A stretch of 64,000 nt of DNA from CBDCVN01 sp965223045 (GTDB lineage Bacteria > Deinococcota > Deinococci > Deinococcales > Trueperaceae), in NCBI GenBank assembly GCA_965223045.1, contig CBDCVN010000013.1:868001-932000 (forward strand), given 5' to 3'. The translations under genes and the position numbers were made by a program. The notes under the pieces are model-generated. The model did no database searches. It worked only from the letters and a program-made list of their open reading frames with translations, and was not told the DNA's origin. This document shows positions 36,210 to 44,350 of this stretch, in pieces. Position 1 is the first letter of the stretch. The number at the start of each line of letters is the position of its first letter.

Positions 36210-36233
36210 AGGTCAGCTCGAGCTGACCTTTTT
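36210..36233 (+). terminator. Rho-independent terminator built on a perfect 20-bp palindrome
   Basis: AGGTCAGCTCGAGCTGACCT is a perfect 20-bp palindrome followed by TTTT, folding as an 8-bp stem with a TCGA loop. It ends the metalloprotease transcript. The centre of the palindrome is the recurrent GCTCGAGC motif. Confidence 0.88.
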
Positions 36234-36274
36234 GCTTTGATGGGTTCATTGTTCTCCAACAAGAGAAGTTTGAG

Positions 36275-37003
36275 CTACACTTGTGCTTTATTATAGATTA
36301 CTGGCATTTGTCCCTTCCACGTATTCCATATGTCATGCTTTGTAATCAAATCAGCCATGAAGTGGCCTACATTAATTCTACTAGTAGTACCTGCATTAAA
36401 TATTGCACTTCTAATTGGTGAAGCATGCACCTCGTATTCAGTTACCTGACTTTCATTGGTCAAATTGTCTGGACGAACTGCTGCCCACTCTATTACTCTG
36501 TTATCCTGACCAATCTTGGTACGCAGAAAATCTGCCGCCTTCTCATTATCCACGTGTGGAGGCAACAGTAATCGTAAAAGCCAAATTACACACTTTTGGC
36601 CAAACGAAATCTGCTCCTTGAGATCTAAATTGCTATTACCTGCAGTGTTCATAAGCACAAACTTGACTGGTTTGTCTAGCATATTTGCTTTTATAGCATT
36701 ACACAACCGACGAGTGGCCTCTGTTACCAATCTGTGAGGATGGCCATAAATGCCCTTAAAATTCAAGTTGTGTCCCAAACACGAAGCTACTGCATCACAT
36801 CCTTTGACATGCTGTATCATCTCAGCATCGCTGAGTTCTAGAATACTTGCTTGGGTTATGGATACTTTGTCATGATTCTTGATGGATTCAGGCAGACTGC
36901 TCACCTCTCGTACAATTACCTTGACACTCTGTCCACGATTTAGTAATTGCTCTACAAGTAAACGCCCAGTTGCGCCACTTGCTCCAACAACAAGGGTAGT
37001 CAT
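36275..37003 (-). CDS. NAD(P)-binding SDR-like (atypical) protein
   Basis: A 242-aa protein with TTLVVGASGATGRLLVEQLL at the N-terminus, the GxxGxxG motif of atypical SDRs. Mid-protein it has CDAVASCLGHNLNFKG, then FVLMNTAGNSN. The C-terminal part (INVGHFMADLITKHDIWNTW) is like the NAD(P)H-binding NmrA-like group. It may be a regulator-type or flavin/quinone-related reductase; the substrate is unknown. Confidence 0.8.
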   Translation of the reverse strand: MTTLVVGASGATGRLLVEQLLNRGQSVKVIVREVSSLPESIKNHDKVSITQASILELSDAEMIQHVKGCDAVASCLGHNLNFKGIYGHPHRLVTEATRRLCNAIKANMLDKPVKFVLMNTAGNSNLDLKEQISFGQKCVIWLLRLLLPPHVDNEKAADFLRTKIGQDNRVIEWAAVRPDNLTNESQVTEYEVHASPIRSAIFNAGTTSRINVGHFMADLITKHDIWNTWKGQMPVIYNKAQV

Positions 37004-37164
37004 ATAATTCCTTCCTTACCATCTTACCGCTTAATGTAACACTAGCACTTATTAGGTACAACCTGTCACCCACCATTAAGCCTGACAGAACCTGCTATGC
37101 CTTCTGACAATTTGTGGTTACTTTCCAGAAGTTTTATAGAGTGATTCATCACACCTTGTAGCGA

Positions 37165-37581
37165 CTAATTAGCTTTTGCTGTTGAGTTTTGCTCCAAGCG
37201 AGCTGGATTTGTTTGGAGTAATTCTCGCCATCGCCATTCCAAGCATGCCAGACCACCAACAAATAGAGTTTCGAGCAGCAAATGAGCAAGTCCAAAAGGA
37301 CTAGCTGTCTGTCTGAAAACAATTACCCAGCGCAAACAAAGTAAAGCCCATGTTAGATTCGCCACGACCAGTAGCATTATGAGGATTTTGGGACGTTTGC
37401 TCCTTATTAGTAGGGAAAATGAATAGCATCCATAGGTTATGTTGGCTAAAGCAAGGAAATATATAAAATTTTGAGGAAGTTGATACCATGCATGAAGCCA
37501 GTTACTAAGCAGAAGCGCTACTACTCCAACCGTTATACCTGCTTGACTATCAATTCTTAGAAGTCTGTAGCGCCAATCCAT
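37165..37581 (-). CDS. Small integral membrane protein, unknown
   Basis: A 138-aa protein with four predicted membrane helices (ITVGVVALLLSNW, FIYFLALANITYGCYSF, ILIMLLVVANLTWALLCL, AHLLLETLFVGGLACLEW). I do not recognise a named family. The tail is polar. It stands alone on the minus strand between the SDR-like and phosphatase genes. Confidence 0.65.
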   Translation of the reverse strand: MDWRYRLLRIDSQAGITVGVVALLLSNWLHAWYQLPQNFIYFLALANITYGCYSFSLLIRSKRPKILIMLLVVANLTWALLCLRWVIVFRQTASPFGLAHLLLETLFVGGLACLEWRWRELLQTNPARLEQNSTAKAN

Positions 37582-37623
37582 TGAGTAATTATTTTAGCTT
37601 ATACTCGAGGAACCTAACTAGCA

Positions 37624-38130
37624 TTAGATAGTAAGTTCACGTAATTGTTTTGATAAACCAACTACCCAATCAACTTGTTCTTGCGTGTCGGGAACTTGAT
37701 GCCCTCGAGCCACACTAATTCTTTTAAAAGCCTCATCAACGTCTAAACCTTCAGCAACTAAGACACATGCAATTATTGATGAGGATCGACCAATACCCAT
37801 ACGGCAATGTACAGCAATCTTTTTATCTTCACTAAGAGCTTTAAGTAAATACCTAATAAGTTTAAGAACATCAGCTTTTGATTTTGGTGTTTGCATATCT
37901 CCAACAGGAAGTGAGTGGAACTCTAAACCATGTTTCTCACAAATCGCTTCTTCTTCAGTAAGACCCAGGCTAAAGACTTCTTGAGAGGTAAGCATAGAAA
38001 CAACTATATTTATACCTTCGAGTTTCCATGCTAGAAGTTCATCTTCTAACCAATCATTAGGTCTAGGTCTAGGCATTACTGCTAAACCACCTTTAGGTAA
38101 TTTAGCAATCCAATAAAAATCAGGCTTCAT
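37624..38130 (-). CDS. Dual-specificity-type protein tyrosine phosphatase
   Basis: About 168 aa starting at MKPDFYWIAKLP. The phosphatase loop is HCRMGIGRS (H-C-x5-R-S). The general-acid region (FHSLPVGDMQTP) precedes it, as in DSP/cyclophilin-type bacterial phosphatases. It would remove phosphate from Tyr, Ser or Thr, or from a small phosphorylated molecule. The long start at 38142 is possible; no clear ribosome-binding site exists for either. CTCGAG is at 37704. Confidence 0.83.
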   Translation of the reverse strand: MKPDFYWIAKLPKGGLAVMPRPRPNDWLEDELLAWKLEGINIVVSMLTSQEVFSLGLTEEEAICEKHGLEFHSLPVGDMQTPKSKADVLKLIRYLLKALSEDKKIAVHCRMGIGRSSSIIACVLVAEGLDVDEAFKRISVARGHQVPDTQEQVDWVVGLSKQLRELTI

Positions 38131-38267
38131 ACAAATTACCAAGAAATATAGTCTACTCTGAATTTACTGTTAATTCTAGCTCACGACAATACTTTTTGCC
38201 ATATTGCAGCTTGATGCTTTGCAGCAAAATCTTTTATCTCTACTTTGTCTTCAAGTTCCATAAAAGT

Positions 38268-38633
38268 TCACTGACCTTGTGTGTTGGGTGGGTCATGAAA
38301 ACTAATGTATAGCTCCTTTAGTGAATCTGGAAGTAGTTCCCACGCCCACTCACGACTTTTTTTCTTTGTGGCACTGAAATTTAAGTCCTCAACAAACGAA
38401 ACATCAATAGCATCTTTCAGCTTAGCGTTTCCAGATTTGTTGAACTTCTCAACTAATGAGAAGCAGGTAACAAGTTTTTCACGTTGACCTGTGTCAATCA
38501 AGTGCTGAGCAAATTTTCTAAAAACTTCCACCTCTAAATGAAGCAACCCTTGTTCAGCATTAATATCTGAGGTGAGTTCGGGGAAAACTGCTTTTACCTC
38601 TTTAATAAATTGGCTCTGGTGAAATTTAGACAT
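38268..38633 (-). CDS. DUF7674-like small protein
   Basis: A 121-aa helical protein: FIKEVKAVFPELTSDINAEQ at the start and LPDSLKELYISFHDPPN at the end, with a HLIDTGQREKLVTCFSLVEK core. This pattern matches uncharacterised DUF7674-type proteins, often found among polymorphic-toxin or accessory genes. Role unknown. Confidence 0.6.
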   Translation of the reverse strand: MSKFHQSQFIKEVKAVFPELTSDINAEQGLLHLEVEVFRKFAQHLIDTGQREKLVTCFSLVEKFNKSGNAKLKDAIDVSFVEDLNFSATKKKSREWAWELLPDSLKELYISFHDPPNTQGQ

Positions 38634-38668
38634 ATTTAATGCTACTTCAACTTATACACTCTGCTGAA

Positions 38669-39208
38669 TTAGGCAGGTAGCCATGACCTTATTATATCGT
38701 GTTGCATGGACCATGCTTCCCATGAATTTTGCGCCCATACCCTAACCATTGTTTTGTGCTCATCAACTGATTTGGCTGTTGCAACATCTGCTGCTGTAAT
38801 CGAGCCAAGAGACTTTGGCCTTTCTAAGTAAATAAAAGAATGTTTGCATTTTCCAGCTTCTAACATTGCATTATTTGCATTTTCTGCAGTTAGTCCATGC
38901 TCGAGAAACAAACAAAGTCGAATCAAATGTAGACCAACAGATTGTATACTTTGACGATCAGTTGAACCGGGATGTTGTACAGCATAGGCATCAACAGTTA
39001 AACGATGAACTTCAAAATATAAGGCATTGCTGTATTCTCGAGCGAGAATTTGACCATAGGCAGACCAACAACCTGGAGAAGATTTCATATAACGGTGTAC
39101 TGGTCCTTCTATACCAGGAAACAATCCCCCGCAACTAAAACATTTACATGTTTTTATTCCAGAGTCTATATTGCTACCTTCAGATTTCCTTTGTAAGTAC
39201 ATCAGCAA
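38669..39208 (-). CDS. DUF5946-like protein
   Basis: A 179-aa protein with a CxxC metal-binding start (CKCFSCGGLFPG) and conserved VDAYAVQHPG, the DUF5946 pattern. The function is not known. It overlaps the upstream FMN-reductase gene by 29 bp, so its start may be internal (a later in-frame ATG is possible). CTCGAG is at 38900 and 39037. Confidence 0.7.
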   Translation of the reverse strand: MLMYLQRKSEGSNIDSGIKTCKCFSCGGLFPGIEGPVHRYMKSSPGCWSAYGQILAREYSNALYFEVHRLTVDAYAVQHPGSTDRQSIQSVGLHLIRLCLFLEHGLTAENANNAMLEAGKCKHSFIYLERPKSLGSITAADVATAKSVDEHKTMVRVWAQNSWEAWSMQHDIIRSWLPA

Positions 39209-39716
39209 AAGTTAAAAGTGCTAACCTAAGTTGCTTTGATAAGTTGGGATTGGCCTGAAAGGTATTTAAATCAACATGTTTAATGATTGGTGGAAAAGTA
39301 CAGCAAGCTTCTTCAATGATCTTCCCTGACATTGTCTTAACAATTTCTCGCAAGGAGGCTTGAGAATAGACAGCTCTGTCTACTATGTTAAAAAAGATTA
39401 TAGGCTTTTCGTAAAACTCATGCCCGCCTACCAACCAGTCCAAAACATTTTTGAAGGAACCAGGAATGCCATGTGCATATTCAGGTGAAGAAATAATTAT
39501 GCCGTCTGCTAAGTCAACTCGAGCTTTCAAATCAGCAACAACCTCCAAGTCATCAAACTCAATATCAGGGTTAAAATGAGGCAAATCGTTTGTACAATCA
39601 TAAACCTCTACTTTAATACCATCAGGAGCGAGAGCTTGTGCTGCACGCAGGAGTGTTGTATTTGATGATTCTTTGCGTAGGCTTCCTGAAAAACCTAAAA
39701 ATAATTTATTAGCCAT
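39180..39716 (-). CDS. NAD(P)H-dependent FMN reductase
   Basis: A 178-aa flavodoxin-fold protein: FLGFSGSLRKESSNTTLLRA is the FMN-phosphate loop, and SPEYAHGIPGSFKNVLDWL is the second signature. It reduces flavin or quinone/chromate-type substrates. The ATG overlaps the original stop of the upstream monooxygenase gene (TAATG, visible when the IS3 is removed), so the two were translationally coupled. Confidence 0.87.
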   Translation of the reverse strand: MANKLFLGFSGSLRKESSNTTLLRAAQALAPDGIKVEVYDCTNDLPHFNPDIEFDDLEVVADLKARVDLADGIIISSPEYAHGIPGSFKNVLDWLVGGHEFYEKPIIFFNIVDRAVYSQASLREIVKTMSGKIIEEACCTFPPIIKHVDLNTFQANPNLSKQLRLALLTFADVLTKEI

Positions 39717-39829
39717 TAAGTCAGCTTATTGAGGTGAACCCAATTGATCGGACAAAAAATTAAGGTTAATTAAGACCTACTAAAATGATATCAAATTGAG
39801 ATTACATTGTTTGTAAGCTTGATAACAAC

Positions 39830-40666
39830 CTATCCTGTTATTATTGATTTAGTTTTCTCCTCTCTGTAAACTAATTCAGGCGTTTTGTACTGCAATGATT
39901 GATGCGGACGTTCACTGTTATAAAATTGTAAGTACTTTCCTATTTCTTCCCTTCCTTGCTCTATATTTTTGTATTCCTTTAGATATACTTCTTCATACTT
40001 TACCGTTCTCCACAACCTTTCTGTAAATATATTATCCATGTAGCACCCTCTTCCGTCCATGCTGATTGCTATTTCGTTTGCCTTCAATATATCCGTAAAC
40101 TCATGACTTGTGTACTGACTACCTTGATCTGTATTGAATATCTCTGGCTTCTCTCCTTCCAACGCCTCTTCTAATGCTTCTATACAAAACTCTGCTTTCA
40201 TGCTATTCGAAACTTCCCATGAAACAACATAACGGCTATACCAATCCATTACTACTACCAGATAGCAATATCCTCCTTGCAAACGTATATACGTAATATC
40301 ACTAGCCCATACCTGATTTGGTTTGTTTATGATTTTGTTTTTCAGAAGGTATGGGTAAATTTTATGTCCTTCCTTTGGTTTACTTAGTTTGGGTTTGGCA
40401 TATATAGCTTGCAAACCCATCAGACACATCAAACGATATACTCTTTTATGATTGACCTTATAGCTTTCTCTATTTAGCATTGCTGTTATCTTGCGATAAC
40501 CTAGAAAAGGATGATCTGTATACAACTCATCTATCCTTTGCATCAACTTTTCATTGAGGTCACTAATTCCTGTAGGTCGATAGTAATAACTACTACGATT
40601 CAGTCTCAGTAACTCACATTGCTTAGTAATGCTCAATTGAGGGTGCCTTGGATCAACTATCAACAT
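39830..40666 (-). CDS. IS3-family transposase OrfB, copy B
   Basis: 278 aa with the DDE residues as in copy A. The sequence matches copy C and carries Gly and Lys where copy A has Arg and Cys (GISDLNEK versus RISDLNEC). Confidence 0.93.
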   Translation of the reverse strand: MLIVDPRHPQLSITKQCELLRLNRSSYYYRPTGISDLNEKLMQRIDELYTDHPFLGYRKITAMLNRESYKVNHKRVYRLMCLMGLQAIYAKPKLSKPKEGHKIYPYLLKNKIINKPNQVWASDITYIRLQGGYCYLVVVMDWYSRYVVSWEVSNSMKAEFCIEALEEALEGEKPEIFNTDQGSQYTSHEFTDILKANEIAISMDGRGCYMDNIFTERLWRTVKYEEVYLKEYKNIEQGREEIGKYLQFYNSERPHQSLQYKTPELVYREEKTKSIITG

Positions 40667-40680
40667 ACGTTCCTCTTGAC

Positions 40681-40974
40681 TCAGTTTTTGAGCCCTTTGG
40701 ACAAAAAATCTAGTTCCATTTTCAATTTGCCAATCTGTTCGTACAGTGCAGCCTCTCTACGTTCTTGTAGTCTTGCTTTTCTACCTCTTAGTAATGAAAA
40801 CCTTTCATGCAGTGCTTCTGATCCAGCCTTTTTCCATTCTTTAATTTGAGTGGTGTGTACACCATATTGATTTGCTAATTCTGCAAGATTCTTCTCTCCA
40901 ACTATGGCTGCTGCTGCAACTTTAGCTTTGAATTCCTTCTTGTAAGTTTTTCTTATTCCTTTTGTCTGGCTCAT
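40681..40974 (-). CDS. IS3-family transposase OrfA, copy B
   Basis: 97 aa, HTH protein identical to copy C. The T6G run for frameshifting is retained. Confidence 0.92.
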   Translation of the reverse strand: MSQTKGIRKTYKKEFKAKVAAAAIVGEKNLAELANQYGVHTTQIKEWKKAGSEALHERFSLLRGRKARLQERREAALYEQIGKLKMELDFLSKGLKN

Positions 40975-41061
40975 TTATATCTCCATATTCTAGATATTTT
41001 ACATCTTCTATGGACCTTAATTTCGCCGGGGTTTTCTGTCCAGTTTTTGGGGGTAAGCTCA

Positions 41062-41368
41062 TATTCCTATAAAAATCATAAGTCAGCATGCTTTTCATAA
41101 ACTCAGACTTTTGCTTTTTTAACCTATAAGGAGCAAGCTTCGCTATTAGGTCATCATGCTCCTGACTCTTTGCCCAATTTCGTAATTGTGGCAATGAGTC
41201 AAACGTCAATAGTAAGTGGCACGCTTCCTTATTTTCCACATCAGTTAGTTGTGAAATGGTTACAAAGCCCTCAAATGTCTGAAGAGTGTTTGCAACACTT
41301 TCTAGCCACTTAGGAAAATAGTTGGTTCCTTCTTTATTGAGGTAATGTTGTACATGAACAACAATCAT
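41062..41368 (-). CDS. ABM-type monooxygenase-like protein, 3' end altered by IS3
   Basis: About 102 native residues starting MIVVHVQHYLNKEG, an ABM domain (LTFDSLPQLRNWAKSQEHDD). The open frame now runs on into the IS3 to 40922, adding about 46 IS-derived residues. If the IS and one TAT are removed, codons read ...FYRN-KLT-stop, with the stop overlapping the ATG of the FMN reductase. The truncation is thus minimal and the protein may still fold. Confidence 0.75.
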
Positions 41369-41396
41369 AGTTTTTTCTAATCCTAAATTTCACTGT

Positions 41397-41786
41397 CTAG
41401 TCTGAGACTAGTGCTAAAATTGCCCCTTCTGGATCTTGGATAACACAAAATTGGCTTGAACCCATTACTCGAGGCCCATCCAACACTGAACCTCCTAATT
41501 CTTTACATTTTGCAGCACTTTCAGACACATCCTTTACACGCACATAAATCAACCACTGAGCTGGTAAATTGTTATTGTCTCCACGTGCATGACATATCCC
41601 TGCTACAGTGTCATTAGTCTTTGGAAGGTTAATATTAAAGTCAGCATATTCGCCCATAGAAACTGCACTTGATTCCCAACCAACCACACCACAGTAAAAG
41701 TCTTTTACATCCTTTGCATTCTTTACAGTTAGGTCACACCATTCGATAACGCCAATTTTCACTTTTGAATCTATTTTGTCTGACAT
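41397..41786 (-). CDS. VOC-superfamily (glyoxalase-like) protein
   Basis: 129 aa from the ATG at 41786, with GGAGG just upstream (better than the ATG at 41798). It begins MSDKIDSKVKIG; VIEWCDLTVKNAKDVKDFYC is the first module and FCVIQDPEGAILALV the second. It probably acts on a small electrophile or is a resistance-type binder. It is the first gene of the VOC, ABM, FMN-reductase run. CTCGAG is at 41468. Confidence 0.82.
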   Translation of the reverse strand: MSDKIDSKVKIGVIEWCDLTVKNAKDVKDFYCGVVGWESSAVSMGEYADFNINLPKTNDTVAGICHARGDNNNLPAQWLIYVRVKDVSESAAKCKELGGSVLDGPRVMGSSQFCVIQDPEGAILALVSD

Positions 41787-41999
41787 CTCAACCTCCAAAA
41801 TATGGGTAGCCTTCTTGATTTTTTAACTATTTTCATACGACTGCTACTCCTAAATTCTTTTGTAGCTATTGTAGGCTAATGTTTCATGAAGCGTTAATTT
41901 TTACAGGTTGTTGGGCTAGAGCAATCCAAGCAAAATCACTTTAACAAAGTCTGAGTGCTGATTTAACCAGCCCAACTAGTATTGTCTACCTAGACAAAC

Positions 42000-42236
42000 T
42001 TAACTAGCTAACATCCACTGAATACGATATTTGTCAATTAGCATGCCAAAGTTATTTTTAATTGGAAAAAGGACTTTCCCACCTTCTGATAATTTATTAA
42101 ACACTCTTTCTTGTTCTGTTTTATCAGAAAAAGTCACGAATAAAGCAAAATTGCTTCCTATTGTAACTTCATTATTTGGTAAATCATCAGATGCCATAAA
42201 ATTAATACCATCTGCTTGAAATTCAGAGTTGAACAA
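42000..42236 (-). pseudogene. C-terminal half of a PhnB-like VOC protein
   Basis: About 78 residues of the C-terminal module: FQADGINFMASDDLP, SNFALFVTFSDK, FGMLIDKYRIQWML. The N-terminal module is missing; the upstream sequence is instead the 3' end of the CVTP-motif gene in another frame. This is a deletion or recombination junction rather than a working gene. Confidence 0.65.
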
Positions 42237-42572
42237 TGTCTTCAAGTACAGCAAATGTGCCAACTGTTTCTGGAGAAGCAATTTTTACAATGGAATCAAG
42301 GCCAGCACCTATAGAAATTTGGTCTCCTTGTTCACTAGGAACATAAATAGGTGCCTTAGGAAAGTTTTCAAAAGCATCACTATTTGAGGTTATGGGTGCA
42401 GCTTCTTCAACTATAGTACCCCAACCACGCTCAACAATGGCATTGGCTGTTTCGGGAGTTACACAAGAAACTTCAGAGGTAGTTTTTTTAAGGACTAGCT
42501 CGAGTCCTTCTTCACACATTCCATTAGTAAATTCGTGGGCTGTAGCTAAAGATGCTAAATTAATAATCATTA
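42223..42572 (-). pseudogene. Secreted CVTP...GW protein, 5' end cut by an IS701 element
   Basis: The open frame extends to 42675 but codons beyond 42572 are IS701 end sequence. The native part starts near MIINLASLATAHEF (probably the end of a signal peptide), then GLELVLKKTTSEVSCVTPET and IVERGWG. The same motif is in the intact paralogue at 16890-17183. The C-terminal part may also be truncated at the junction with the PhnB fragment. Confidence 0.65.
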
Positions 42573-44110
42573 CTAATATTACAGCGCAATGTTGCATATT
42601 AAGTAAGGGGAAGTGCGAAAAAAGTGCGAGTGTGAATAATAAATTAAGGCTATGAAAAACATTTATAAAGCACACAATGAAATATTAGAAGAGGCCGTAA
42701 ATTTAAGTCCTCCAGAATGCAACTTAGTTGAAGCAGATATAGAAGCGCTAGCAAAAGAACTCAAAGAATACGTAGCAGAGTTTGAAGAAGCATTTAAACG
42801 ACCTGAAAGTTTGATCTGGACAGGACATTATCTAAAAGGTTTGTTAAGCAACCTTGATCGAAAAAATATAGAAGCAATGGCACTATCAATAGGACTGAAT
42901 GTCCGTAGCATGCAAAACTTTGTAGGACAAAGCCCTTGGCAGTTAGAACCTGTGATTGACACGCATCAAAAACTTATTGCAGAAAGTTTAGGTAATGATG
43001 GAGTACTGATAGTTGATGAATCAGGGAATGTAAAACAAGGAAAAAGCTCAGTAGGAGTAGCAAGGCAATATTGTGGATCAGTAGGAAAAGTGGAGAACAG
43101 TCAAGTAGGAGTATACCTAGGGTATGCCAGTAACAAAGGACATACCTTAACAGAAGGGCAGTTGTACTTACCAGAACAATGGTTTGATAAAGAGCATGAA
43201 CAAAAAAGGGAAGAATGTGGAGTGCCAAAGGATCTAGAATTTAGAACCAAACCAGAAATAGCGTTAGGAATGATAAAAAAGACAGAAGAGAGAGGGCATT
43301 TGAGCTTTGAATATGTGCTAGCAGATGCATTGTATGGAAATAATATCGAGTTTAGAGATGGAGTAGCTGAATTAGGAAAAAAGTACTTTACAGCAGTATC
43401 TTGCGATACGCAGGTATACAAGGAGAAGCCAGAGGTCAAGGTACCTGAATATAAAGGTAGGGGAAGGAAGCCGAAACTAGCAAGGGCAAATATTGAATCA
43501 ATACGGATAGATGAGTTAGCAAAGGAAATAGAAGCAGAAAAATGGAGTAAACATGTAGTGAAAGAAGGAAGTAAAGGGCCAATAGTATGTGAATTTGCCT
43601 TTGAGCGAATATGGGAAACAAGGGGAGAAGAAGAGCCAGTGGAACTGTGGTTGGTAATTCGGCGTAACCTAAATGAGAAAAGAGAGATAAGCTATTATTT
43701 GTGCAATGACTCAGAAGAAGTCAGCCTAGAAACATTAGTGTGGCTAAGTGGAATGAGATGGCCGATAGAAACATCGTTTGAGGAATCAAAAGAAGAACTG
43801 GGGCTTGATCACTACGAAACTAGAAGCTACTTAGGTTGGCATCACCATATACTATTAACTTGTCTAGCACATCATTTTCTGGTGAGGATGCGTTTAATGT
43901 TAGGAGAAAAGTCTCCAGCTTTAACTTTGCCACAGGCAAGAGTGCTGCTCAAGGCAGCAATACCGTTACCTAGATTGACAATAGCTCAATCACTAAATCT
44001 AATTCGTTACTATCAGCGCAGAAATTATACTGCTTATGCTTAGCATCGAAAACGTACTCTTGCTATATTGTCTAGGAGTTATATTCCATGACATTGCGCT
44101 GTAATATTAG
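42573..44110 (+). mobile_element. IS701-family element (1538 bp)
   Basis: Perfect 20-bp terminal inverted repeats: CTAATATTACAGCGCAATGT at 42573-42592 and its complement at 44091-44110. The flanks do not match each other: the left side is the CVTP gene and the right side an IS5-like fragment. An adjacent deletion or recombination therefore followed insertion. Confidence 0.93.
42652..44043 (+). CDS. IS701-family transposase
   Basis: 463 aa. The diagnostic IS701 core is present: VLIVDESGNVKQGKSSVGVA, then QYCGSVGKVENSQVGVYLGY. Second Asp FEYVLADALYGN, Glu region WPIETSFEESKEELG. The frame is intact. Confidence 0.93.
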   Translation: MKNIYKAHNEILEEAVNLSPPECNLVEADIEALAKELKEYVAEFEEAFKRPESLIWTGHYLKGLLSNLDRKNIEAMALSIGLNVRSMQNFVGQSPWQLEPVIDTHQKLIAESLGNDGVLIVDESGNVKQGKSSVGVARQYCGSVGKVENSQVGVYLGYASNKGHTLTEGQLYLPEQWFDKEHEQKREECGVPKDLEFRTKPEIALGMIKKTEERGHLSFEYVLADALYGNNIEFRDGVAELGKKYFTAVSCDTQVYKEKPEVKVPEYKGRGRKPKLARANIESIRIDELAKEIEAEKWSKHVVKEGSKGPIVCEFAFERIWETRGEEEPVELWLVIRRNLNEKREISYYLCNDSEEVSLETLVWLSGMRWPIETSFEESKEELGLDHYETRSYLGWHHHILLTCLAHHFLVRMRLMLGEKSPALTLPQARVLLKAAIPLPRLTIAQSLNLIRYYQRRNYTAYA

Positions 44111-44349
44111 TAGAAGGAAGTTTACTTTTTCTTCCTCCTCCCCTAGATCGTTCTCTTTCCCCTTTAGCTTGTTGTTCTTCATAGTCTTTTTGACTTTGCT
44201 CCTCATATACCTCTTCAAACACTGTCTCTAACTCATTTATCTTTTCTTCAGGCAAACCTGTCAAGGCTCTTACTTGTCTGTCACTTCTGGTTTTGAAAAC
44301 TACCATACTAGCTACTATTTTAGCTGATTTGGCTATTTCCGAACAACTC
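44107..44349 (-). mobile_element. 5' fragment of an IS5-like (DDE_Tnp_4) element
   Basis: About 240 bp nearly identical to the first part of the complete element at 48706-49706, ending in the terminal repeat TATTTCCGAACAACTC. It encodes the first ~67 transposase residues (to 44306) before the IS701 junction. Its right end abuts the truncated peptidase/WD40 gene. Confidence 0.88.
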
Positions 44350-44350
44350 T

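Larger units (their letters stand above)
39730..41061 (-). mobile_element. IS3-family element, copy B (1332 bp)
   Basis: Same ends as copy A (TGAGGTGAACCC... and ...GGGGGTAAGCTCA), flanked by a 3-bp TAT duplication (39727-39729, 41062-41064). It was inserted within the last codons of the monooxygenase gene, and reading across the removed element restores a sensible C-terminus. Confidence 0.94.

Noticed and set aside
40922..41061. Extra C-terminal tail of the monooxygenase
   Set aside because: These codons are IS3 end sequence; the native gene ended with KLT before the insertion.
42573..42675. N-terminal part of the CVTP protein upstream of 42572
   Set aside because: It is the IS701 terminal repeat and flank read in the opposite direction.
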